DNA of 64,000 bases from Paraburkholderia sp. BCC1886 (GTDB lineage: Bacteria > Pseudomonadota > Gammaproteobacteria > Burkholderiales > Burkholderiaceae). Shown one piece after another: positions 7,587 to 17,200 of this stretch. How positions within the stretch are numbered: position 1 is the stretch's first letter; each line of letters opens with the position of its first letter. Location: NCBI RefSeq assembly GCF_900996245.1, contig NZ_CAAJGK010000048.1:44774-108773 (forward strand), given 5' to 3'. The notes below the pieces were generated by a model. That model ran no database searches. It was not told the DNA's origin and saw only the letters and a list, made by a program, of their open reading frames with translations. The position numbers and the translations under genes are program-made.

Positions 7587-8621
7587 ATGATCCCCTTCTC
7601 GGTACTCGACCTTTCGCCGGTCACGGCCGGCGCCACGCCCGCCCAGGCCTTCAAGAACACGCTCGATCTCGCGCAGCACGCCGAGAAGTGGAACTACCAG
7701 CGCTACTGGCTCGCCGAGCATCACAACATGACCGGCATTGCGAGCGCGGCGACGTCGGTGGTGATCGGCTACGTGGCCGGCGGCACGACGAAAATTCGCG
7801 TCGGTTCGGGCGGCATCATGTTGCCGAACCACGCCCCGCTCGTCATCGCGGAACAGTTCGGCACGCTCGCCTCGCTGTATCCCGACCGCATCGACCTGGG
7901 TCTCGGCCGTGCGCCCGGCACCGATCAGAGCACCGCACGCGCATTGCGCCGCGATCTGCAAAATAGCGCCGACTCGTTCCCGGACGACGTCGTCGAGCTG
8001 CAGCGTTATTTCGCCGATGCCGTCCCCGGCCAGCGCATTCGCGCAGTGCCGGGCACCGGTTTGCACGTGCCGCTGTGGTTGCTCGGCTCGTCGCTGTTCA
8101 GCGCGCAACTCGCGGCGGCGCTCGGTCTGCCGTTCGCATTCGCGTCGCACTTCGCACCGGATTACATGATGACCGCGCTGAAGGTCTATCGCGAACAGTT
8201 CCGGCCGTCGGCCACGCTCGACAAGCCGCACGCAATGGTCGGCGTGAATCTGTTCGCGGCCGACACCAACGAGGAGGCGCGGCGGATGTTCACCTCGTTA
8301 CAGCAGCAGTTCATCAACCTGCGCCGCGGCACGCCGGGCAAACTGCAGCCGCCGGTCGACCGGATCGAAGCGTCGCCGGGTGAACTGAACAACGTCGCGC
8401 ATTCGCTCTCGTGCACGGCGATCGGCGATCGCGAGGCGGTGAAGGAAGCCCTGCTGTCGATCATCGCGCAGACCGGCGCGGACGAACTGATGCTCACCGG
8501 CCAGATCTACGACCACGCCGCGCGCCTGCGATCGTTCGAGATCGGCGCGCAGATTCGCGACGAGTTGAGCCGCGAGCAGGCGGGCGAGCACGACGACCAG
8601 TCGGCCACGCAGAGCGTTTAG
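7587..8621 (+). CDS. LLM-class flavin-dependent oxidoreductase (luciferase-like, MsnO8 type)
   Basis: The 344-residue product begins MIPFSVLDLSPV and shows the luciferase-like monooxygenase pattern: WLAEHHNMTGIAS near residue 46, RVGSGGIMLPNHAPLVIAEQ near 72-91 and DLGLGRAPGTD near 105-115. These motifs are typical of the bacterial subgroup often annotated as MsnO8-like LLM oxidoreductase. Such enzymes use FMNH2 supplied by a separate reductase to oxygenate small substrates, and the substrate is unknown here. The start at 7587 is supported by the conserved N terminus; an upstream in-frame ATG would add about 100 unrelated residues. It stands alone, divergent from the rhodanese gene. Confidence 0.85.
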   Translation: MIPFSVLDLSPVTAGATPAQAFKNTLDLAQHAEKWNYQRYWLAEHHNMTGIASAATSVVIGYVAGGTTKIRVGSGGIMLPNHAPLVIAEQFGTLASLYPDRIDLGLGRAPGTDQSTARALRRDLQNSADSFPDDVVELQRYFADAVPGQRIRAVPGTGLHVPLWLLGSSLFSAQLAAALGLPFAFASHFAPDYMMTALKVYREQFRPSATLDKPHAMVGVNLFAADTNEEARRMFTSLQQQFINLRRGTPGKLQPPVDRIEASPGELNNVAHSLSCTAIGDREAVKEALLSIIAQTGADELMLTGQIYDHAARLRSFEIGAQIRDELSREQAGEHDDQSATQSV

Positions 8622-9075
8622 CGCCACGGCGCCAGTTCTGGCGCCATCGGCATGAAAGCGGCCGTGCTACAGCGGCTCTACGAGAAAATAAATCAAATGA
8701 ATGCCGGCTGGCCGTGAGCGCCGGCACGGCAAGCCAATCGCCCGCGCGAGTGCCGGTCTCTGGAGCGACGCCTCCTTCCATCGCCTTTCTTCCCGACCTG
8801 TCATGCCCCGACCAAAAAGGCTCGGGGCGCTTTGGCACGTGTATTGCTCCCCAACTCCTCACCCGGCTATGTGCAGTGGCGCACGGAGACTGGCGGTGCA
8901 AGGGTTGATCGTGCGCAAGGTGCGTGCGACCGCGGCGTCCGCACAATCGACAATATTCAGGCGCGCTGGATCGGTGCTAGAAGTAACGGATGCCCACTTG
9001 CGAAGCATCACGACCCGCATCACCGGAAGCAGCAACGAACCAGCCCCAGGGGCAGACAACATCGAGGAGACGGAC
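8622..9075. other. 454-bp leader region upstream of glgC, with two hairpins
   Basis: A perfect 8-bp stem GGCGCCAG/CTGGCGCC (8628-8645) lies just after the oxidoreductase stop, without a T-run. A second hairpin pairs GCCCCGA (8805-8811) with TCGGGGC (8822-8828). The glgC frame stays open upstream but its residues do not resemble GlgC. The glgC promoter and a possibly long leader must lie here. Confidence 0.4.
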
Positions 9076-10338
9076 ATGCACACGCCGGAACGGCTGAACG
9101 ATCTGCAACGCTCGACACTCGCCATCGTCCTCGCGGGCGGAAGAGGCACGCGGCTCGGGCCGCTCACCAACAAGCGGGTGAAGCCGGCGGTGCACTTCGG
9201 CGGTAAATACCGGATCATCGACTTCGCGCTGTCCAACTGCCTGAACTCGGGCATCCGGCGTATCGCGGTGGTCACGCAGTACAAGGCGCATTCGCTGTTG
9301 CGCCACATGCAGCGCGGTTGGGGATTTCTGCGCGGCGAATTCGGCGAGTTCATCGATCTGTGGCCCGCGCAGCAGCGCGTGGAAGGCGCTCACTGGTATC
9401 GCGGCACCGCCGACGCGGTGTTCCAGAATCTCGACATCATCCGTTCGATTCGCCCGAAATACGTGGTGGTCCTGGCGGGCGATCACATCTACAAGATGGA
9501 CTACACGCGCATGATCGCGGATCACGCGGCCAGCGGCGCGGACTGCACGGTCGGCTGCATCGAGGTGCCGCGCATGGACGCGGTGGCCTTCGGCGTGATG
9601 GCGGTGGACGAAAACCGCCGCGTGACCGGCTTCGTCGAAAAGCCCGCCGATCCGCCCGCGATGCCGGGTCGTCCGGACATGGCGCTGGCCAGCATGGGTA
9701 TCTACGTGTTCAGCGTGGATTACCTGTATTCGCTGCTCGAGGAGAACATTTCCAGCGCCGATACCGACCACGACTTCGGCAAGGACATCCTGCCGCGCGT
9801 CGTCACGCAAGGCACGGCGATCGCGCATCCGTTCAGTATGTCGTGCGTGTCGTCGGACCCGAACGTGGAACCGTACTGGCGCGACGTCGGCACGATCGAC
9901 GCGTACTGGGCGGCCAACCTGGACCTCGCGTCGACCATCCCGACGCTCGACCTGTACGATCGCAACTGGCCAATCTGGACTTACCAGGAGCAACTGCCCC
10001 CCGCCAAGTTCGTGCGCGACCTGAAAGGCCTGCAGGGTTCGGGCAATAACCTGATCGTATGCGGCGGCTGCGTGATTTCGGGCTCGCAGATTTCGCGCTC
10101 GGTGCTGTCGTCGAACGTGAAGGTCAGCTCGTTCTGTCACATCAGTGAGGCAGTCTTGTTGCCGCAGGTGACCGTCGGCGCGAGTTGTCGCTTGCAGAAG
10201 GTGGTGATCGACCGCGGCTGCGCGATTCCCGAGGGCATGGTGATCGGCGAAGATCCGCTCGCCGACGCCGAACGCTTTTATCGCACCGACGACGGCGTGG
10301 TGCTAGTGACGCCAGACGCGCTGCGGCAACTCGGCTGA
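9076..10338 (+). CDS. glgC: glucose-1-phosphate adenylyltransferase (ADP-glucose pyrophosphorylase)
   Basis: The 420-residue product matches GlgC. The nucleotidyltransferase signature GGRGTRLGPLTNKRVKPAVH lies near residues 22-41, followed by GGKYRIIDFALSNCLNSGIRRI, the catalytic region VVLAGDHIYKMDY, the glucose-1-phosphate region GFVEKP, and DFGKDILPR; a C-terminal left-handed beta-helix with spaced hydrophobics follows. It makes ADP-glucose from ATP and glucose 1-phosphate, the committed step of bacterial glycogen synthesis. GAGGAG at 9064-9069 lies six bases before ATG 9076, fixing the start. glgA follows 48 bases downstream, so the two are surely cotranscribed; no branching enzyme or phosphorylase gene is in the window. 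Confidence 0.95.
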   Translation: MHTPERLNDLQRSTLAIVLAGGRGTRLGPLTNKRVKPAVHFGGKYRIIDFALSNCLNSGIRRIAVVTQYKAHSLLRHMQRGWGFLRGEFGEFIDLWPAQQRVEGAHWYRGTADAVFQNLDIIRSIRPKYVVVLAGDHIYKMDYTRMIADHAASGADCTVGCIEVPRMDAVAFGVMAVDENRRVTGFVEKPADPPAMPGRPDMALASMGIYVFSVDYLYSLLEENISSADTDHDFGKDILPRVVTQGTAIAHPFSMSCVSSDPNVEPYWRDVGTIDAYWAANLDLASTIPTLDLYDRNWPIWTYQEQLPPAKFVRDLKGLQGSGNNLIVCGGCVISGSQISRSVLSSNVKVSSFCHISEAVLLPQVTVGASCRLQKVVIDRGCAIPEGMVIGEDPLADAERFYRTDDGVVLVTPDALRQLG

Positions 10339-10386
10339 GCCGGCATACGCCACTCTCTTCAACAAGAACGAACCGAAACCGAGCCT

Positions 10387-11862
<1,476 letters not shown>

Positions 11863-11948
11863 GGGCCGAAGCCGAAGCCGAAGCCCGAACCCGAAGCCCG
11901 AACCCCGAACCCCGAAGCCGAAGCCCGAACCCCGAAGCCGAAGCCCGC
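11863..11948. repeat. short tandem repeat of GAAGCC / GAACCC-type hexamers
   Basis: About fourteen imperfect hexamer units built on CCGAAG and CCCGAA run directly from the glgA stop codon. They are purely repetitive with no gene. The remaining gap to pdxY (11949-12184) shows nothing else that I can name. The array resembles a slippage-prone microsatellite. Confidence 0.7.
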
Positions 11949-12184
11949 GTCCCGGGCCGACTTTTCGCGCGGGTGATGGTTCGATGCAACAAGTTGGGGA
12001 CGCATCGACTCGCGCGCGGCAAACTCCTGTATCGTTTCCCCACACCGCAAAGCGTGCAGTGGTCCGGCACGCGGCGAACCGTCAGCCGCACCGGCGGCCG
12101 GCCCCGAACAGTCGGGCCGGTTCCGGCCGCGGCGCATCCATCCCGTTTTCACTGATCGCGCACGAGCGTTGCGCGGGCCCCACC

Positions 12185-13051
12185 ATGACGAAAAGCGTTC
12201 TGAGCATCCAGTCACATGTCGTTTTTGGACACGCCGGCAATAGCGCCGCCGTGTTTCCGATGCGCCGGCTCGGCGTGAATGTCTGGCCGCTCAACACCGT
12301 GCAGTTCTCGAATCACACGCAATACGGACACTGGAGCGGCAGCGCGATCGACGCCGCGCAAATGGAAGACCTGGTGGACGGCATCGGCGCGATCGGCATG
12401 CTGCCACGTTGCGACGCGGTGCTTTCCGGCTACCTGGGCACGCCGGAACAGGCGCAATCGGTGATCGAAATCGTCAAAGCCGTCAAATCCGCCAACCCGC
12501 GCGCCTGGTATTTCTGCGATCCGGTCATGGGCGCGAGCAGCGGCTGCAAGGTCGAGCCGGGCATTCAGGAGTTTCTGGTCCGCACCATGCCGGGCGTCGC
12601 CGATGCCATGGCGCCCAATCACACCGAGTTGCAGCGCCTCGTGGGCCGCGAAATCGAAACGCTGGAAGAAGCCGTCAAGGCTTGCCGCGAAGTCATCGCA
12701 CGCGGACCGAAACTGATGCTGGTCAAACACCTGCTCGACCGGAACAGCCCGGCCGACCGCTTCAACATGCTGGTCGTGACCGAGCGCGAAGCGTGGATGG
12801 GACAGCGCCCGCTCTACCCGTTCGCGCGGCAGCCGGTGGGTGTCGGCGATCTGACGAGCGCGGTGTTCGTCGCGCGCACGCTGCTCGGCGACTCCATCCG
12901 CGCGGCTTTCGAGCACACGCTCGCCGCCGTCAACGCGGTGGTCAAGACCACCTGGCAAGCCGGGCGCTACGAACTGGAACTGGTCGCGGCGCAAAGCGAC
13001 ATCGCCCAGCCGCGTGAATGGTTCGATGCATGGGCAGCGGAGTCCGTGTAA
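12185..13051 (+). CDS. pdxY: pyridoxal kinase PdxY
   Basis: The 288-residue product matches PdxY in length (E. coli 287) and motifs. The start MTKSVLSIQSHVVFGHAGNS carries the substrate-binding Ser and the VFGHAGN loop; FSNHTQYGHW, GYLG and YFCDPVMG follow, as does the ribokinase-superfamily anion hole GVGDLTSAVF near residue 220, whose Asp is the catalytic base. It phosphorylates pyridoxal to pyridoxal 5'-phosphate in the vitamin B6 salvage pathway. ATG 12185 fits the family start; the frame is open upstream but that part is not PdxY-like. Neighbouring genes suggest no specialised context, so this is likely the housekeeping salvage enzyme. Confidence 0.93.
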   Translation: MTKSVLSIQSHVVFGHAGNSAAVFPMRRLGVNVWPLNTVQFSNHTQYGHWSGSAIDAAQMEDLVDGIGAIGMLPRCDAVLSGYLGTPEQAQSVIEIVKAVKSANPRAWYFCDPVMGASSGCKVEPGIQEFLVRTMPGVADAMAPNHTELQRLVGREIETLEEAVKACREVIARGPKLMLVKHLLDRNSPADRFNMLVVTEREAWMGQRPLYPFARQPVGVGDLTSAVFVARTLLGDSIRAAFEHTLAAVNAVVKTTWQAGRYELELVAAQSDIAQPREWFDAWAAESV

Positions 13052-13145
13052 AAGCCATACGGCGCCGGCCACTTATAATGCTCGCCGCGTGACCGAAGCA
13101 TCCGGCCAGTCACGCGTCATCCGGCATTCAGCAGACGAGGCATCG

Positions 13146-13607
13146 ATGGACGGTTACATCCGCAGCGAGCGGGAAGAGTTTTTTGAGCAGTTGTGCATGA
13201 GCGTCGACGCCGACGAGGCGCACGAGCAGGAAGCGATCGAGTTCTTCGAAAACCAGTTCGACCAGAACGATTTCGATCCGACCCAGTGGCTCGACATCGC
13301 GCTGTACTATTCGCCGGCCGTGGCACGCGGCATCGTCGATATGGTCACGCCCGACGACAAGGCACGCAGCAACATCGCCGAAGTCATCGCGGACAATCTC
13401 GACATCTCGTATGGCGAGGACGAGTGCCAGCAGTTCGCGGAAACCATCGAGTTCGCGCTGAACAACGGCGTGCCGGTGGATATCGACCTGGTACTCGACG
13501 GCTGCCAGCGCGCGCTCGACGATCTCGACACGTGGGCCGACGAAGACACCAAGGCGCCGCTGTTGCGCCTGCGTGAAGAGTTGCTGCGTCAGCAAGGCGA
13601 GCGCTAG
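13146..13607 (+). CDS. conserved acidic protein of unknown function
   Basis: ATG 13146 (MDGYIRSEREEFFEQLCMSV) gives a 153-residue, strongly acidic, helix-rich protein with no signal peptide or membrane helix. A cluster of Asp, Glu, Phe and Gln (EFFENQFDQNDFDPTQWLD) lies near residues 32-50. I do not recognise a domain; its composition suggests a soluble helical protein of the kind found as a hypothetical across Burkholderiales. A weak GAGG lies about seven bases upstream. It is 94 bases after pdxY on the same strand and converges with the leftward gene ending at 13618. Confidence 0.7.
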   Translation: MDGYIRSEREEFFEQLCMSVDADEAHEQEAIEFFENQFDQNDFDPTQWLDIALYYSPAVARGIVDMVTPDDKARSNIAEVIADNLDISYGEDECQQFAETIEFALNNGVPVDIDLVLDGCQRALDDLDTWADEDTKAPLLRLREELLRQQGER

Positions 13608-13617
13608 AACACCCGCA

Positions 13618-14295
13618 TCATTCGCCCTCGCCGAGCTGCCCGAGTAGCGACTGCAAGCGCTCCACGTGCCGCAGCAACAGGTCGCGATGCTTTTCGATCT
13701 GCTCCAGTCGTCCGGCCAGGTCGGCCTGAATCGGATCGTCGAGATCGGCACAGGCGATCACTTCCTCCACCCTCGTACGCATCGACGCCAGTTCCACTGG
13801 ACCGTGACTCAGATGCCGCTCGAAACGGCGCACGTCCTGGATAGCCAGCTCGCGAACCTGGCGCACATGCAACTGCCGTCGATGCGCCTCGACATCCAGA
13901 CTCTCTTCTTCGACCCGCCGGGCCGGCGCCGCTTGCCCGAAAATCGGTTCGGGCGGCCGCAACACCGTCTTCTTGCGCACGGGATGCGCAGTGCCGCGAA
14001 ACCGGGCGAGCGGCTGTTCGTTGTCGATCGCCTCACGCGCCGCCGCGGGAATTTCATCGCTGCCGTGCGGCGCGTTCATCCAGCCGGCCGGCAAACCCGT
14101 CACGGCTTCGATGCCGCGCACGAACTCCTCGCTAAACGCACGCTGGCCGGACAGCATCAGTTTCAGATAGCTCTCGGAGAAGGTCATCATGCGAGCCAGA
14201 CGGCTTGCCGCGCCGAGCTCCCCGGTCAACAGCACGAGGTTCGCTCGCCAGACCGGCAGCAGCTCGTCGCATGGCTGGATCGCTGGGTTGTCCAT
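13618..14295 (-). CDS. unassigned protein with an XRE-like N-terminal helical region and a C-terminal coiled coil
   Basis: The 225-residue product has an N-terminal segment (about residues 18-72) reading NLVLLTGELGAASRLARMM, then SYLKLMLSGQRAFSEEF. This pattern of short helices resembles a Cro/C1-type helix-turn-helix, with VTGLPAGWM as the usual closing phrase of such domains. The middle is Pro/Arg-rich and probably disordered, and the last 80 residues are charged heptads likely to form a coiled coil. A DNA-binding role is therefore plausible but not proven. The stop faces the stop of the acidic gene at 13607 with ten bases between; the start at 14295 faces the small exported peptide gene. 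Confidence 0.65.
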   Translation of the reverse strand: MDNPAIQPCDELLPVWRANLVLLTGELGAASRLARMMTFSESYLKLMLSGQRAFSEEFVRGIEAVTGLPAGWMNAPHGSDEIPAAAREAIDNEQPLARFRGTAHPVRKKTVLRPPEPIFGQAAPARRVEEESLDVEAHRRQLHVRQVRELAIQDVRRFERHLSHGPVELASMRTRVEEVIACADLDDPIQADLAGRLEQIEKHRDLLLRHVERLQSLLGQLGEGE

Positions 14296-14530
14296 CTTTC
14301 ACCCCGCTGTAGAGAGACGACGCGCTCAGGCTGCGTCATCGGTTTGTAAAGATGACCGGCACAAGGAGCCGTTGCCGGACGGCCAAAGTCGACCAGTCGG
14401 GTTCCGACAGGTCCCGCCCGTGGCCGAAATTAGCTGCCTCCAGCCTGTCATCACGTTGTGCGATGCTCTTATCTGCTGCGGCACGATCCGTGCTTAACAG
14501 CTAGCTCCACACACTCAAGAGGATTCGACA

Positions 14531-14668
14531 ATGAAGAAGATCATCCTGGCCATCGCTGCTGCCACCGTCACCCTGAGCGCGATCGCTCCCGCGCAGGCGT
14601 ACGAGCATCATCATCGCGAGTGCCACAAGGTGCGCGTTCATCATCATTGGGAAACCCGCTGCCATTAA
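14531..14668 (+). CDS. 45-residue exported His-rich peptide
   Basis: ATG 14531 opens a 45-codon frame ending at TAA 14666-14668. The first 23 residues form a textbook Sec signal peptide (MKKIILAIAAATV followed by SAIAPAQA), with cleavage expected after AQA. The mature part of about 22 residues contains seven His and two Cys among its residues (YEHHHRECHKV, then HHHW and a terminal CH), which suggests metal binding in the periplasm or an intra-peptide disulfide. AGAGG about eight bases upstream serves as ribosome-binding site, and a strong intrinsic terminator follows 32 bases after the stop. I do not recognise a named family. Confidence 0.75.
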   Translation: MKKIILAIAAATVTLSAIAPAQAYEHHHRECHKVRVHHHWETRCH

Positions 14669-14700
14669 TGAGCGGACTTCCCTCGGGGAAGCAGCATCGA

Positions 14701-14729
14701 AAAAAGCCCCGCTTCGCGCGGGGCTTTTT
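14701..14729. terminator. bidirectional intrinsic terminator
   Basis: AAAAAGCCCCGC pairs with GCGGGGCTTTTT across a short loop (TTCGC). The A-run on one side and T-run on the other let it act in both directions. It ends the small His-rich gene and may also catch transcription leaving hutG. Confidence 0.9.
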
Positions 14730-14876
14730 CTTGGCCGGTCGCAGGCTATACGTTCCACGCGAAGCCGGTCGCATGCAATCGTGGTGACATGCTGTTACAC
14801 CTTGGCTGGACTGGCCTGGGTAATCTTCTGGGCGTTCCGGTTAGCGGGCAAGCCCAGGTGGCAAGTCGGTTTCCAT

Positions 14877-15689
14877 TCAAGCCGCCTCGACCCGGGCGAG
14901 CGCCGTGCGTACCAGCGATTCAAGCAGCGGTTCGACTTTGCCCGCGAGCGCTTCGTCGTACGCGTAAGGCATCTGCTCTTCCATGTACGTGATCTGCGAC
15001 AGCTCGAGTTGCACCGCGTGCACACCTTCCAGCGGTTGCCCATACTGCCGCGTGATATAGCCGCCCTTGAAGCGTCCGTTCGCCACCGCGGTATAGCCGC
15101 CATGCTGCTCGACCATCGCGGCCAGTTCTTCGGCCACGCCCGCCACCGCGCTCGCGCCGTTCGACGTGCCGAAATTGAAATCGGTCAGACGTCCGTCGAA
15201 AAAGCGCGGTACGTGCGAGCGGATCGAATGCGCCTCCCACAGCAAGACCTTGCCGTGCTCGGCCTTCAGTGCCGCGATCTCGCCGGTCAACGCATCGTGA
15301 TACGGCTTCCAGTACGCGTCGCGACGCCGCGCGACTTCCGCATCGGTCGGCAGTTGGCCGTCCCGATACAAAGGCTCCTTGTCGAAGGTGTCCACCGGGA
15401 GCAAACCCGTGGTGTCCTGGCCGGGGTACAGGTTGGCGCCGTCCGGCGGCCGGTTCACGTCGATCACGTAACGCGCGTAGGTCGGCGTGAGAATCGACGC
15501 GCCCATGCGTTTGGCGAACGCATAGAGACGGTCGAGGTGCCAGTCGCAATCGTCGGTGCGTTGCGCGACCGGCGTCATGGTCGCGGCGATGTCGGCGGGA
15601 ATCTGGGTGCCCAGATGTGGGATCGAGATCAGTAACGGCAGGCTTCCCCGATGCAGCGAGAAAACCGGCGGCAGGTTCGAAGCAGTCAT
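14877..15689 (-). CDS. hutG: N-formylglutamate deformylase
   Basis: The 270-residue product belongs to the HutG/FGase family. It has LLISIPHLGTQIP near residues 19-31, DDCDWHLDRLY near 46-56, YVIDVNRPPDGANLYPGQ near 73-90, LLWEAHSIRS with a metal-ligand His near 150, and NGRFKGGYITRQYGQP near 205-220. It hydrolyses N-formyl-L-glutamate to glutamate and formate, the last step of the five-step histidine pathway. It is the last gene of the leftward hut operon, 80 bases after hutF. Its coupling with HutF shows that this organism uses the formylglutamate route rather than formimidoylglutamase. Confidence 0.93.
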   Translation of the reverse strand: MTASNLPPVFSLHRGSLPLLISIPHLGTQIPADIAATMTPVAQRTDDCDWHLDRLYAFAKRMGASILTPTYARYVIDVNRPPDGANLYPGQDTTGLLPVDTFDKEPLYRDGQLPTDAEVARRRDAYWKPYHDALTGEIAALKAEHGKVLLWEAHSIRSHVPRFFDGRLTDFNFGTSNGASAVAGVAEELAAMVEQHGGYTAVANGRFKGGYITRQYGQPLEGVHAVQLELSQITYMEEQMPYAYDEALAGKVEPLLESLVRTALARVEAA

Positions 15690-15769
15690 GTCAGTCCGGA
15701 GTCGAGTGTGGCGAAAAAAGGTTCAGGTGGTCGAGGTCGCCGGAATGGCCGGCTCGCTCGTCTGCGTCA

Positions 15770-17185
15770 CTACTTGAGCAACTCGGCAAGCGCCACGCGA
15801 TAGCGCGCGTAAGCGCCCTCTTCGTCACGATGCCTGCGGTTGTCGACCACCTTGTCGCCACCGGTATAGACATCGCGAATCGGCGTCTCGCCGTGCTCGC
15901 AGAATACAACGCCGGAAAGCCACGCGTTCGGCGCGTGCTCGGCGATGCTCGAATGATCGGCGTCCAGCACCAGCCAGTCGGCCCGCCGGCCCGCCTGCAA
16001 AGCGCCGACCGCACGGCCGGTGGCGAGCGCGCCGCCTTCGAGCGAGGCATCGAACAGACGATCGGCGACGTGGGTCGTGCGCGTGGACTGCGCGCCCTCG
16101 GCGCACGCCAGCACATTGCGCTGACGCCGCGTGAGCCGCTGACCGTATTCGAGCAGGCGCAATTCCGAGCGCCAGTCGACGCCGATGTGGCTGTCCGAAC
16201 CCACGCCGATCCGCCCGCGCGCATCGAGATATTCCTGCGCCGGAAAAAGGCCGTCGCCCAGATTCGCTTCGGTGGTCAGACACAAACCGGCGACCGCGCC
16301 GCTCTTCGCGAGCGCCAGGGTTTCGCTCGCATCGACATGAGTGGCATGCACGAGGCACCAGCGGCTATCCACATCGAAACGATCGAGCAGCCACTGCACG
16401 GGACGCGCGCCTTCGGTCTCGACACAGGCGTCGACTTCGGCGGTTTGCTCGGCGATGTGAATATGGATCGGCGCGCTCGCGTCGAGACCCGCGAGCAGCG
16501 TGCGCAACGAGTCCGCCGACACCGCGCGCAACGAATGCGGCGCCAAGCCATAGCGAAGCGCACCGCTTTCGGGGCGTGCCGAGCGCAACGTGCCCAGCAG
16601 GTCGAGCAGGCTCTCGGGCGTATTGATGAAGCGCCGCTGATCTTCGCGCGGCGGCTTCGCCCCGAAGCCGCTGTACTGATACAACACGGGCAGCATCGTC
16701 ATGCCGATACCGCTTTGTGCCGCGGCATCCACGACACGCTGCGCGAGTTCCGCCTGATAGCCGTACCGCTCGCCCTGCGGCGTGTGATGCACGTAATGGA
16801 ATTCGCACACCGACGTGTAGCCCGCTTTCAGCATTTCGATGTACAGCCACTGCGCAACCGACGCGAGTCCTTCCGGCGTGATGCGTGCAGCGAAGCGATA
16901 CATCAGTTCGCGCCAGCTCCAGAAGTTGTCGGTGGCGCCGCTGCCGGATGCTGCGCGGTATTCGGTGAGCCCGGCCATCGCACGTTGAAAAGCATGCGAA
17001 TGCAGGTTCGGCATGCCCGGCAGAACAGGCCCCGCCGCTTTCGGCACGCCCGCGGGAACGGTCGTCGTATCCGGCGTAACCGCGGTCAGATTGCCGTCGG
17101 CATCCCACTCCAGCAGCACATGACGACGCCAGCCCTCGGGCAGATAAGCGTGGTCGGCGAACAGCGAGTGCTTCGATTGCGTCAT
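15770..17185 (-). CDS. hutF: formimidoylglutamate deiminase
   Basis: The 471-residue amidohydrolase-superfamily enzyme has the metal-binding motif NLHSHAFQRAMAG near residue 60, FHYVHHTPQG near 125, IHIHIAEQ near 240, the metal-ligand region CLVHATHVDASE, and GVGSDSHIGVDWR with the catalytic Asp near 322. HutF converts N-formimidoyl-L-glutamate to N-formyl-L-glutamate and ammonia, feeding HutG. It starts 15 bases after the hutI stop, which indicates translational coupling. Length and motif order match the Pseudomonas enzyme, supporting a catalytically intact protein. Confidence 0.93.
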   Translation of the reverse strand: MTQSKHSLFADHAYLPEGWRRHVLLEWDADGNLTAVTPDTTTVPAGVPKAAGPVLPGMPNLHSHAFQRAMAGLTEYRAASGSGATDNFWSWRELMYRFAARITPEGLASVAQWLYIEMLKAGYTSVCEFHYVHHTPQGERYGYQAELAQRVVDAAAQSGIGMTMLPVLYQYSGFGAKPPREDQRRFINTPESLLDLLGTLRSARPESGALRYGLAPHSLRAVSADSLRTLLAGLDASAPIHIHIAEQTAEVDACVETEGARPVQWLLDRFDVDSRWCLVHATHVDASETLALAKSGAVAGLCLTTEANLGDGLFPAQEYLDARGRIGVGSDSHIGVDWRSELRLLEYGQRLTRRQRNVLACAEGAQSTRTTHVADRLFDASLEGGALATGRAVGALQAGRRADWLVLDADHSSIAEHAPNAWLSGVVFCEHGETPIRDVYTGGDKVVDNRRHRDEEGAYARYRVALAELLK

Positions 17186-17200
17186 CTTGGTGGTCTCAGC

